A stretch of 15,577 bases of DNA from Opitutia bacterium UBA7876 (GCA_002500665.1 DLRY01000096.1:28359-43935), one strand, 5' to 3'; numbered from the stretch's first letter, positions 6,692 through 14,088 are shown. The notes: generated from the letters alone by a model not told the origin. A program made the numbers and translations.

Positions 6692-9574
6692 ATGCCTCAG
6701 TCATTCATCTTTTCGCTCGCAACCGTCGGGTTGCTTTCCCTCGGGTCTTTGCCGGTCCATGGGGCGGATGACCTTGCCGGGATTGATTTCTTTGAACAAA
6801 AAATCAGGCCCGTTCTGGCCCAAAATTGCTACGAGTGCCATTCGGGCAAGGCGGAGAAGCTGAAGGCCGGGCTCTATCTCGACCGCAAGGCCGGCTGGGC
6901 CCAAGGGGGCGAAAGCGGCCCGGTCATCGAGCCCGGCGAGCCGGACAAGAGCCTTTTGATCCGGGCCATCCGCTACAAGGACAACGACTTGCGCATGCCT
7001 CCCGACAAGAAACTGCCTCCCCGCGTGGTGGCCGATTTTGAGAAATGGGTGGCCATGGGATCCCCCGACCCTCGGGACGCTCCTCTGGACGCCTTGGCCG
7101 AGTCGGACGGGCTACAGGCCAAGAGCCTCGAGGAAGGGCGCAGGTTCTGGGCCTTCCGTCCCTTGAGCGCTCCACCTGCTCCGGCCGTGGAGAATGAGGA
7201 ATGGGTGGAGGAGGAGCTGGACCGGTTCGTTCTCTCGAGGCTCGAGCAAGGCGGCCTTGAGCCGGCTCCGGTTGCGGACAAGCCGACCCTCCTTCGCCGG
7301 GTCTACTTCGACTTGACCGGGCTGCCTCCCGAGGTCGATCAAATCGAGGCCTTTCTTCGGGATGATTCGCCGGATGCCTTGACCAAGGTGGTGGACGAGT
7401 TGCTTGCTTCTCCCCGCTTCGGGGAACGATGGGGGCGTCATTGGCTGGACGTGGCGCGCTACGCCGACACCACGGGTGGCGGGCGCAACAAGCCTTTTCC
7501 AAATGCTCCCCGGTACCGGGAATACGTCATCGACAGCTATAACGAGGACAAGCCCTTCGACCGGTTCGTCAAGGAGCAGATCGCGGGCGACCTGCTCCAC
7601 TCCTCCAGCGACGAGGAATTCAACGAAAACCTGACCGGAACGGGCTTTCTGGCCCTCGGGCCGCACAACTACGAATTGCAGGACAAGGCCCTGCTGCGCA
7701 TGGAGGTCGTGGATGAGCAAATCAGCGCCGTGGGACGGGCCTTCCTGGGAATGACCATGGGGTGCGTGCGTTGTCATGATCATCCCTTTGATCCTATTCC
7801 CATTGAAGAATACTATTCTTTGGCAGGGATTTTCCGAGGTACCAACAGCTTGGTCCCCGGAAACGTCGCTGGTTTTCACGAGCGTACGCTGCGCGACCAA
7901 TATGCGGACGCCCGCAAGAAGCATTCCGCAGATCAAAAGAAGCTTGAAGACGAACTGAAGAAAGCCGAAGCCAGGCTGAAATCCCTCGGCGGAAAGGCGG
8001 ATTTCGCCAAAGCCGGTCAGAAGTCCCTTGACCCGGGCAAACTGGAAGGCGTGGTGGTGGACGACGCGGATGCCAAGCTGGTCGGGAAATGGGTCCGCTC
8101 GACCCATACCAAGGGATACGTCGGGAAAGGGTACGTTCACGACAGTCATGGCTCTTTGAAGCAAAAGGGCATGAGTTCGGTAACTTTTACCGCCCGTATC
8201 CCCGAGCCGGGCAAGTACGAGGTTCAGCTTTCCTACACCCCCGGTCCCAACCGGGAAAAGAAGACTCCGGTTACCATCATGCACGACGTCGGCGAGCAAA
8301 AGGTTTACGTCGACCAAACCAAGCAACCTTCTATTCTCGGTGCCTTCGTTTCTCTCGGCACCTTCCATTTCGAGGAGGGAAACCGGGAGGTCGTGCAGAT
8401 TACGACGGAGGATACCACCCAAGTCGTGATCGCCGACTCCATCCGCTTGCTGCCTAAGTACAAGAAGGCTTCTCCGGCTCTTGCCGGGAAGGAGGCCGCC
8501 CCGACCAAGGAAGAGGGGCAAAGGAAGCGGGCCCTCGCGGAGGCTGCGAAAAAGGAGGCGAGCAAGCTCGTCGCCGACCTGCGCAACCGGATCAAGGAGC
8601 ACAAGAAAGCCACGCCTCCCGGTTCGGTCAAGGTCATGTCCGTCCTTGAGCACAAGGAGGCCGGAGACTGGCGCATTCATCGGAGGGGAGAGATCCGCAA
8701 CTTGGGCCCTTACGTAAAGCGGGGCTTCCTCGCCGTGGCAATGCCACCCGACTTGTCTCCAAAGCCGGAGATACCAAAGGGCGCGAGTGGGCGGCTTCAG
8801 CTTGCCGACTGGGTTGCGTCCTCCCGCAATCCGCTCACTTCCCGCGTGTATGCGAACCGTGTCTGGCGACATCTCTTCGGCAGGGGCATCGTGGCCAGCC
8901 CCGACAATTTCGGGGAAATGGGCCGGCGTCCCACGCATCCCGAGCTTTTGGACCATTTGGCGGTCTCCCTCATTGAAAACGGATGGTCGACCAAGAAGCT
9001 TATCCGAAAGGTGGTTCTTTCCAATACCTATCGAATGTCCTCCCTGGTAACCCCCCAAGCCCTTGAGGCCGATCCCGAAAACGAGCTTTTTGCCCGCCAA
9101 AACCATCGCCGGCTAGAGGTCGAGGCCATCCGGGACGCCATGCTTTTGGCGAGCGGGCGGATTTCCTTTTCCAAGAAGGGCATCGATTCCGACAGGTCGA
9201 TGTTCGAGAAGCTCGACCGCAACAAGATCCCCGAGATGTTCGAGGTCTTCGACTACCCCAACCCGGGTATGGTCTCGGGCAACCGAAACGCCAGTAGCGT
9301 GCCCACCCAGGCCCTCTTCATGATGAACAGCGATTTCGTGCTCAACGAGGCAAAGGCCGCGACAGCCAGAATCCTTTCCGAGCAGGGGCTCGACGACGAG
9401 CAACGACTATCCCTTGCCTACCGGATCTGCCTCGGCCGGGAGCCCAGCGCGTCGGAAAAGGCGCTTGCCCTATCCTTCCTGAAGAACAATACTGGCAAGA
9501 CAGACGCCCAAGGGGCTTGGGAGGGCATCCTCCATGGTCTTTTCGGGTGCATCGACTTTCGCTACCTGAACTGA
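6692..9574 (+). CDS. PSCyt1-DUF1549-golvesin-like-DUF1553 cytochrome c-type protein
   Basis: This large secreted protein has 960 residues. A signal peptide (about 1-25) is followed by a PSCyt1 domain with a c-type haem motif CYECH at 46-50 and a possible Met ligand in MPPDKKL. DUF1549 (PSCyt2) spans about 165-385 and ends with a second CxxCH, CVRCHDHPFDPI (358-362). A charged coiled coil lies at about 399-435, and a beta-rich segment at about 450-586 resembles golvesin C-terminal/carbohydrate-binding domains. A second charged helical linker (about 595-640) precedes DUF1553 (about 698-950), with NPLTSRVYANRVWRHLFG. The ATG at 6692 is preferred over the earlier in-frame ATGs (6602, 6668, 6671) and the non-ATG codon at 6593, because AGGA stands 5 nt upstream and a normal signal follows. 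The function is unknown; a haem-linked role in polysaccharide catabolism has been suspected for the family. Confidence 0.92.
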   Translation: MPQSFIFSLATVGLLSLGSLPVHGADDLAGIDFFEQKIRPVLAQNCYECHSGKAEKLKAGLYLDRKAGWAQGGESGPVIEPGEPDKSLLIRAIRYKDNDLRMPPDKKLPPRVVADFEKWVAMGSPDPRDAPLDALAESDGLQAKSLEEGRRFWAFRPLSAPPAPAVENEEWVEEELDRFVLSRLEQGGLEPAPVADKPTLLRRVYFDLTGLPPEVDQIEAFLRDDSPDALTKVVDELLASPRFGERWGRHWLDVARYADTTGGGRNKPFPNAPRYREYVIDSYNEDKPFDRFVKEQIAGDLLHSSSDEEFNENLTGTGFLALGPHNYELQDKALLRMEVVDEQISAVGRAFLGMTMGCVRCHDHPFDPIPIEEYYSLAGIFRGTNSLVPGNVAGFHERTLRDQYADARKKHSADQKKLEDELKKAEARLKSLGGKADFAKAGQKSLDPGKLEGVVVDDADAKLVGKWVRSTHTKGYVGKGYVHDSHGSLKQKGMSSVTFTARIPEPGKYEVQLSYTPGPNREKKTPVTIMHDVGEQKVYVDQTKQPSILGAFVSLGTFHFEEGNREVVQITTEDTTQVVIADSIRLLPKYKKASPALAGKEAAPTKEEGQRKRALAEAAKKEASKLVADLRNRIKEHKKATPPGSVKVMSVLEHKEAGDWRIHRRGEIRNLGPYVKRGFLAVAMPPDLSPKPEIPKGASGRLQLADWVASSRNPLTSRVYANRVWRHLFGRGIVASPDNFGEMGRRPTHPELLDHLAVSLIENGWSTKKLIRKVVLSNTYRMSSLVTPQALEADPENELFARQNHRRLEVEAIRDAMLLASGRISFSKKGIDSDRSMFEKLDRNKIPEMFEVFDYPNPGMVSGNRNASSVPTQALFMMNSDFVLNEAKAATARILSEQGLDDEQRLSLAYRICLGREPSASEKALALSFLKNNTGKTDAQGAWEGILHGLFGCIDFRYLN

Positions 9575-9588
9575 GGAAACCACCAGAC

Positions 9589-11004
9589 ATGCAGACCAAC
9601 GGTCCATCGCTCTCCCGTCGAGCCCTGCTCAAGTCCGCAGCCTGCGGATTCGGGTCCTTGGCCATGGCCGGCATGCAAGGCGCCTATGGCTTCACGGGAA
9701 ATCCCCTAGCGGCCAAGAATCCCCTCATTCCGCAGCGGGCCAAGCGCGTCATCTTCATTTTCATGGCAGGTGGCCCCAGCCACGTCGATACCTTCGACTA
9801 CAAGCCCGAGCTTTTTGCCAAGGACCGCAAGGACATCGATTTTACGGGCGTGCGCACCGGAACCTTCGGCAAGCAGAGCAAGAGGACGCTCATGAAGCCC
9901 ATGTGGGACTTCAAGCGTCATGGCGAGTGCGGCCAGTACGTGTCTTCGCTCTTTCCCCATATCGCTGGCCAGGTGGACGACTTGGCCTTCATTCATTCCA
10001 TGCACACCGAGGGCGTAGCCCATGGCCCGTCTACCCTCTTTCTCCACACCGGGGCAACCAACTTGGTCCGTCCCTCCATGGGAAGCTGGGTTTCCTATGG
10101 CCTCGGCACCGAGAACGAAAACCTGCCCGCCTACGTCTCGATTTGTCCGATGGCGTCCAAGGGTGGCCCGAGAAATTACGGGAACGCCTTTCTGCCTTCC
10201 ATTCACCAGGGAACGGCGGTGGGCCGGGCGGGCAGTCCCGATGAGGCTCGGATAAAGAACGTCGACAACGCAATGCTTTCCGCGGTCCAGAGAAAGAGCC
10301 GCTTCGATTACCTGCAAAGCCTCAACGCCCTCCAATTGGGCTCGATCGGCTCGGACGACGGGATGGAAGCCGCCATTAAGAACTACGAACTTGCCTGGCG
10401 GATGCAGATGGAAGCCCCGGAACTGACCGATATCACCGGTGAGACGAGGGCCACCAAGGAAATTTACGGGATCGGCGAGAAGGCCACCGACTCCTTCGGC
10501 AAGCAGTGCCTGTTGGCCCGCCGCATGGTCGAGCGGGGCGTGCGTTACGTCAGCGTGAACTATTCGGACGAGTCGAACAACCCGCGCTGGGACCAGCACA
10601 GTAACATGCCCAAGCACGCCGAGCATGCCCGCAACACCGACAAGCCAGTGGCCGGCCTTCTGCGCGACCTGAAGGCTCGCGGCCTGCTTGAGGACACCCT
10701 CGTGTGGTGGGGTGGCGAATTCGGCCGCACGCCCTTTTCCCAGAACAAGAACGGCCGCGACCACAACCCTCGCGGCTTTACCGTCTTTCTGGCCGGGGGA
10801 GGCATCAAGCCCGGCATTTCCTATGGAGCCACCGACGAGATCGGTGGGGTGGCGGTGGACAAGCGCGTCCATATGCATGATCTTCACGCCACCATCCTGC
10901 ATGCCCTCGGTCTTGACCACGAAAAGCTGACCTACCGTTATGCGGGCAGGGATTTTCGCCTTACCGACGTGGCCGGGCGGGTGGTTTACGACCTTTTCGC
11001 CTAA
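9589..11004 (+). CDS. DUF1501 family protein, Tat-exported
   Basis: This 471-residue protein has a twin-arginine signal (SRRALLK at 9-15 and a hydrophobic segment to about 35). DUF1501 belongs to the alkaline phosphatase/sulfatase-like superfamily. Visible hallmarks are FIFMAGGPSHVDTFDYKPEL, the middle WDQHSNM, the block WWGGEFGRTPFSQNKNGRDHNP and the C-terminal MHDLHATILHALGLDHEKL. Asp and His residues in these blocks are likely metal ligands. The ATG at 9589 lies 14 nt after the upstream stop with GAGGAAA before it, so the two genes form an operon; PSCyt1/DUF1553-DUF1501 pairs are standard in Planctomycetes and Verrucomicrobia. The substrate is unknown. The CE15 esterase further on is compatible with a polysaccharide-degrading setting but does not prove a link. 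Confidence 0.93.
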   Translation: MQTNGPSLSRRALLKSAACGFGSLAMAGMQGAYGFTGNPLAAKNPLIPQRAKRVIFIFMAGGPSHVDTFDYKPELFAKDRKDIDFTGVRTGTFGKQSKRTLMKPMWDFKRHGECGQYVSSLFPHIAGQVDDLAFIHSMHTEGVAHGPSTLFLHTGATNLVRPSMGSWVSYGLGTENENLPAYVSICPMASKGGPRNYGNAFLPSIHQGTAVGRAGSPDEARIKNVDNAMLSAVQRKSRFDYLQSLNALQLGSIGSDDGMEAAIKNYELAWRMQMEAPELTDITGETRATKEIYGIGEKATDSFGKQCLLARRMVERGVRYVSVNYSDESNNPRWDQHSNMPKHAEHARNTDKPVAGLLRDLKARGLLEDTLVWWGGEFGRTPFSQNKNGRDHNPRGFTVFLAGGGIKPGISYGATDEIGGVAVDKRVHMHDLHATILHALGLDHEKLTYRYAGRDFRLTDVAGRVVYDLFA

Positions 11005-11029
11005 ACGACCCGTTCCGGGTCTCGACTGC

Positions 11030-12022
11030 ATGAAGGCCATTTTGCTCAGGGAACACGGAACGAGTGGGGGCTTTTCCCCAGGCGAAGTCCCGGATCCCGA
11101 GGTTTGCGCCGGCCAGGTTCTGGTCGAGGTGGCCGCCTCCAGCGTCAACCCCGTGGACTACAAGATCCGCCAGGGACTCCTGCCCGTGGGCCCGGAGCTG
11201 CCGGGCATCCTGCACGGGGACCTGGCGGGCAAGGTAAAACAAGTGGGCGAAGGGGTCGACGGTTTTGAGGAGGGGGATGAAGTGTACGGATGCGTGGGGG
11301 GATTCAAGGGCCTTCCGGGGGTGTTGTCGGAATATGCCCTTGCGGACGCCAGGCTGCTTTCAAGAAAGCCCCGAAACCTGTCGATGGTGGAGGCGGCGGC
11401 CCTTCCTCTCGTAGGCATTACCGCCTGGAATGCCTTGGTGGACCGGGCCCAAGCGCAGAGGGGCGACAAGGTTCTCGTGCAAGCGGCCTGCGGGGGCGTC
11501 GGGCACGTCGCTCTGCAGTTGGCCAAGGCCCTTGGGGCGGAGGTTCACGCCACCGCTTCCGATGATCGCAAGATTGAGGTGGGGCTCGGGCTGGGTGCCG
11601 ACCGCATGATCAACTACCGGAAGACAGAGGTTGAGCAATACATGGAAAGGGAAACCGCTGGAAAGGGATACGACGTCGTCTTCGACACGGTGGGTGGGAA
11701 CTGCCTTGATGATTCCTTCCGGGCGGCGAGGATTGGAGGGACCGTGGTCTCGATTGCCGCCCGCTCCACCCATAACCTTACCCCTGTCCACCTGAAAAGC
11801 CTCAGCCTGCACGTCGTCTTCATGCTTCTTCCCATCCTGCGCGACGAGGGCCGGGAAAAACACGGGGAAATCCTCGGGAAATTGAGAAGATTGGCCGAGG
11901 AAGGCAAACTCAAGCCTCTCCTGCACGAGGAGGTTTTCGATTTTCAGGATGTGGGACGGGCTCACGAGCTGCTGGAATCCGGGAATGCTATGGGCAAGGT
12001 CGCCCTGCGGGCCAACTGGTAG
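11030..12022 (+). CDS. medium-chain dehydrogenase/reductase, NADPH:quinone oxidoreductase-like
   Basis: This 330-residue cytoplasmic enzyme belongs to the zinc-independent quinone-reductase branch of the MDR superfamily. The GroES-like N-terminal half starts MKAILLREHG and contains VEVAASSVNPVDYKIRQG, where zinc alcohol dehydrogenases would have a cysteine ligand. The NAD(P) fold carries AACGGVGHVALQLAKALGAE (about 152-171), matching AxxGxVGxxxxQxA. The C-terminal end KVALRANW resembles the family's GKxVL ending. The ATG at 11030 gives the normal N-terminus; the frame is open to 10940, but that part overlaps the end of the DUF1501 gene. It follows that gene by 25 nt with no clear ribosome-binding site, so co-transcription is possible but a functional link is unproven. 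The electron acceptor is not predictable. Confidence 0.88.
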   Translation: MKAILLREHGTSGGFSPGEVPDPEVCAGQVLVEVAASSVNPVDYKIRQGLLPVGPELPGILHGDLAGKVKQVGEGVDGFEEGDEVYGCVGGFKGLPGVLSEYALADARLLSRKPRNLSMVEAAALPLVGITAWNALVDRAQAQRGDKVLVQAACGGVGHVALQLAKALGAEVHATASDDRKIEVGLGLGADRMINYRKTEVEQYMERETAGKGYDVVFDTVGGNCLDDSFRAARIGGTVVSIAARSTHNLTPVHLKSLSLHVVFMLLPILRDEGREKHGEILGKLRRLAEEGKLKPLLHEEVFDFQDVGRAHELLESGNAMGKVALRANW

Positions 12023-12053
12023 TCTTTAGCGGGTGATGTTGGTTTCGACCTGG

Positions 12054-12070
12054 GGATCAAATTCTGATCC
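12054..12070. terminator. hairpin after the quinone oxidoreductase-like gene
   Basis: GGATCA (12054-12059) pairs perfectly with TGATCC (12065-12070) around a 5-nt loop. There is no T-run after it. It lies 31 nt after the stop and directly abuts GGGA (12071-12074), the possible ribosome-binding site of the small ORF at 12081. It could therefore mark a transcript end or influence that start. Confidence 0.35.
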
Positions 12071-12080
12071 GGGAATCCTC

Positions 12081-12200
12081 ATGAGCCGTTTAATAGAAAT
12101 GCTCAATGACAAACAGTGTTTTGGTTTAATCAGTTTTATGCTTGTAGTGATTATTACGTGCACTATGAGTGGCCTCACCTACATTTCCATTTTGAACTGA
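12081..12200 (+). CDS. possible small single-span membrane protein (39 aa)
   Basis: ATG at 12081 opens a 39-codon frame ending in TGA at 12198-12200. The peptide begins MSRLIEMLNDKQ and then runs CFGLISFMLVVIITCTMSG as one hydrophobic segment of about 20 residues, with a short polar tail. GGGA lies 6 nt upstream of the start, one of the better ribosome-binding sites in the window. A charged amphipathic N-terminus plus one span is typical of bacterial small membrane proteins and of some toxin peptides, but I recognise no family. It could be a chance ORF in an AT-rich gap; conservation at protein level would decide. Confidence 0.4.
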   Translation: MSRLIEMLNDKQCFGLISFMLVVIITCTMSGLTYISILN

Positions 12201-12332
12201 GTCTCTTGGTTCGCTCCGTTTCTTATAAATAACTTGTTACGGACAAGCTTCCTTTATGACATGACTGGGAGTTGCATTTTTGCAATTTGGCCTGTAGTGT
12301 GTCACATAGTTCTTTTACACTCAGCCACAAGC

Positions 12333-12415
12333 TGCATCCATAGAATACCCGCAAGGGTTACCAACCGAGCGCGAGAGCTGCTACGGTGGAGCAAGGTTTA
12401 ATAAACCAGGATGCG
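12333..12415 (+). ncRNA. candidate structured RNA element (four-way junction)
   Basis: These bases can fold into a closed multibranch structure. P1 pairs 12333-12339 with 12409-12415 (TGCATCC/GGATGCG; six Watson-Crick pairs plus one G-T). Inside are three hairpins. P2 is ACCC/GGGT (12347-12358) with a GCAA loop. P3 is 12361-12367 with 12384-12389 (one bulged A), extended inward by AGC/GCT and GC/GC to a GAGA loop at 12373-12376. P4 is GGTTT/AAACC (12395-12407) with an AAT loop. GCAA and GAGA are GNRA-type loops, common in natural RNAs. I match it to no known riboswitch, ribozyme or intron domain. The pairing was found by eye, without energy or covariation calculation. The strand is inferred from the downstream gene. 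Confidence 0.4.
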
Positions 12416-12471
12416 CGGTTTTGGCACAACCGAAAATCAGCGCTCTCCTCGCGGCCCTCGCGAGAGAAGCG
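12416..12471 (+). promoter_or_regulatory. two further hairpins in the leader of the 80-aa arm-like gene
   Basis: CGGTT/AACCG (12416-12420 with 12428-12432) starts directly at the end of P1 of the preceding element, so the two could stack. The second hairpin pairs CGCT with AGCG (12441-12444, 12468-12471). After a 3x3 internal loop it continues as CTCGCG/CGCGAG (12448-12453, 12459-12464) with a 5-nt loop. It ends 12 nt before the AAGGA ribosome-binding site at 12484-12488. Confidence 0.4.
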
Positions 12472-12498
12472 TGTAACCACCGAAAGGAAATACGCGCA

Positions 12499-12741
12499 AT
12501 GAACAACCAACCAATCAGTCAATGCGAAGATATCGCTCTGCGCATAGACGATACGAACCTCAACCACCACCTGTGGAACAACAACGGGACTTGGTGGATT
12601 CACTACACCGTCTACCCTACCCCCGTGACGGCCGAGCGAATCAGGCATTCGCTCAAGACCAAGAACGTTTTCCAAGCCCGAGACCGCCGGGACCGCATTC
12701 TGGGTGAGCTTTTGTCGCACGCAGGCAGGCTTGCGGCCTAA
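12499..12741 (+). CDS. 80-aa protein resembling the arm-binding N-terminus of tyrosine recombinases
   Basis: The protein contains NGTWWIHYTVYPTPVTAERI, then RHSLKTKNVFQARDRRDRIL. The pattern G-x-W-[IV]-x-Y ... R-x-SLKT-x-x-x-x-x-AR-x-R is that of the three-stranded sheet plus helix that binds arm sites in phage-type integrases. The core-binding and catalytic (R...HxxR...Y) domains are absent, and the frame ends at 12739-12741 with no continuation downstream. ATG 12499 has AAGGA 10 nt upstream; a TTG at 12421 in the same frame would add 26 residues but would lie inside the hairpins. It may be a stand-alone DNA-binding protein (excisionase- or repressor-like) or an integrase remnant. The resemblance is by eye only. 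Confidence 0.6.
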   Translation: MNNQPISQCEDIALRIDDTNLNHHLWNNNGTWWIHYTVYPTPVTAERIRHSLKTKNVFQARDRRDRILGELLSHAGRLAA

Positions 12742-12751
12742 TTCGCTTCAA

Positions 12752-12786
12752 GGGCTCTTTGGGTCTTGCTTTGCGGGCCTTTGGGT
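12752..12786 (+). repeat. short imperfect direct repeat upstream of the esterase gene
   Basis: GGGCTCTTTGGGT (12752-12764) recurs as GGGCCTTTGGGT (12775-12786), with one base missing and a spacing of about two helical turns (23 nt). It ends 15 nt before the esterase ATG. It could be a two-site operator or chance. Confidence 0.25.
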
Positions 12787-12801
12787 TTCATCACAGTAAG
12801 G

Positions 12802-14088
12802 ATGAAGCCATGCCACCCCCTAAGTTTCAGTTGCCTACTGGCCCTTGTTGTCTTTACGGGTTTGTCGGAAGTGACCGCCCAGCCCAAAGGATACCTCTAC
12901 GACGAATCGAAGGTCGCCCCCTACGAGTTGCCGGACCTGCTAAAATGCTTGGACGGGACAAAGGTCGCGAACGCCGAGACCTGGACGGGAAAGCGTCGGC
13001 CCGAGGTTCTCCGCCTGTTCGAGGACGAGGTATACGGGCGGTCCCCCGCCAAGCCGAAGGCTTTGCGTTTCGAGGTGGTCGAGGAAAGCCCCGATGCCCT
13101 CTCCGGGAAGGCCCATCGCCGCCAGGTGGTCATCCGCCTGGGCAAGGGGAAAAAGGCCCTTTCCGTGAACCTGCTTGTTTACCTGCCCAGGAAGGCCAAG
13201 GCCCCCGTACCAGGTTTTCTCACGATCAACTTCATGGGCAACCACACCGTCAACCCCGATCCCGCCATCCTTATCCCCACCAGCTGGATACGCAATGGCA
13301 ACGGGATCAAAGACAACAAGGCGAACGCGGCAGGTCGCGGTTCCCGCTCTTCGCGCTGGGCGGTCGATGCCATCATTGATCGGGGCTATGCCTTTGCGAC
13401 CGTTTACTATGGAGATATCGATCCCGATTTTCACGACGGATATGAAAATGGAATTCATCCCCTTTTCCCTCCCGCGGACCCCAAGAAGCGCAAGCCGACC
13501 GACTGGGCGTCCATCGCGGGCTGGGCCTGGGGTCTGAGCCGCTGCCTGGACTACCTGGAAACGGATGACGGACTGGATGCCAAGCGGGTTGCCGTTATGG
13601 GCCATTCCCGCCTCGGCAAGACCGCCCTGTGGGCGGGAGCGTCGGACGAACGCTTTGCCCTCGTCATATCCAACAACTCCGGCTGCGGAGGGGCGGCCTT
13701 GAGCAGGCGCCGCTTCGGCGAGACGGTCAAGCGCATCAACACCTCCTTCCCTCACTGGTTCTGCGACAACTACAAGAAGTACAACGACAAGGAGGACGAG
13801 TGTCCCGTCGACCAGCACATGTTGATCGCACTTTCCGCTCCCCGTCCCGTCTACGTGGCCTCCGCCGTGGGCGACAGGTGGGCGGACCCGAAGGGGGAGT
13901 TTCTTTCCGCCCTCGGGGCGGAGCCCGTCTACAAGCTATTCGGCTATGCCTTCGGGGCCTCCAGTCAACCGCCCGTCGACCAACCCGTCCACGGACGGAT
14001 CGGTTATCACGTCCGGACCGGCAAGCACGACGTCACTGCCTACGATTGGGGCCAGTACCTCGACTTCGCCGACAAGCACCTCAAGTAA
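12802..14088 (+). CDS. secreted CE15-type glucuronoyl esterase (alpha/beta hydrolase)
   Basis: This 428-residue secreted esterase probably cleaves ester links of glucuronic acid in plant or algal polymers (family CE15), although some relatives are annotated as acetylxylan esterases. A signal peptide spans about 1-27. The nucleophile elbow is GHSRLGK at 267-273 (Ser269), followed by SNNSGCGGAALSRR. The stretch INTSFPHWFCDNYKKY, then PVDQHMLIALSAPRPVYVAS, is typical of bacterial CE15. The catalytic His is probably His409 in GKHDVTAYDW; the acidic partner I cannot place. ATG 12802 is chosen because it directly precedes the signal peptide; AAGG touches it, so the ribosome-binding site is poor. 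A TTG at 12766 would add 12 residues. No other glycan enzyme adjoins it. Confidence 0.87.
   Translation: MKPCHPLSFSCLLALVVFTGLSEVTAQPKGYLYDESKVAPYELPDLLKCLDGTKVANAETWTGKRRPEVLRLFEDEVYGRSPAKPKALRFEVVEESPDALSGKAHRRQVVIRLGKGKKALSVNLLVYLPRKAKAPVPGFLTINFMGNHTVNPDPAILIPTSWIRNGNGIKDNKANAAGRGSRSSRWAVDAIIDRGYAFATVYYGDIDPDFHDGYENGIHPLFPPADPKKRKPTDWASIAGWAWGLSRCLDYLETDDGLDAKRVAVMGHSRLGKTALWAGASDERFALVISNNSGCGGAALSRRRFGETVKRINTSFPHWFCDNYKKYNDKEDECPVDQHMLIALSAPRPVYVASAVGDRWADPKGEFLSALGAEPVYKLFGYAFGASSQPPVDQPVHGRIGYHVRTGKHDVTAYDWGQYLDFADKHLK

Larger units (their letters stand above)
12023..12498. other. 476-base stretch without a large gene
   Basis: This AT-richer gap separates the quinone oxidoreductase-like gene from the 80-aa arm-like gene. 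It contains a hairpin (12054-12070), a possible 39-aa membrane peptide ORF (12081-12200), and an AT-rich stem TTGCA/TGCAA with a TTTT loop (12272-12285). A crowded set of helices follows at 12333-12471. In 12201-12332 I see nothing else that I can support. Confidence 0.7.

Noticed and set aside
7112..9106. Long minus-strand open frame of 664 codons
   Set aside because: It is antisense to the PSCyt1/DUF1553 gene; GC-rich coding DNA of this type leaves long empty frames, and the translation shows no domain.
9706..11148. Long minus-strand open frame of 480 codons
   Set aside because: It is a shadow of the DUF1501 gene and the start of the quinone oxidoreductase-like gene; the translation is low-complexity in style and has no motif.
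12272..12285. TTGCA/TGCAA hairpin as a terminator
   Set aside because: The stem is short and AT-rich with only TTT after it, and it is not directly behind a confident gene.
12333..12471. Integron attC site or group II intron domain
   Set aside because: No GTTRRRY/RYYYAAC pair in the right arrangement, no domain V with its AGC triad and GAAA loop, and no integron integrase or reverse transcriptase nearby.
12421..12498. TTG start extending the arm-like protein by 26 residues
   Set aside because: It would place the leader hairpins in coding sequence and lacks a ribosome-binding site, while ATG 12499 has AAGGA upstream.
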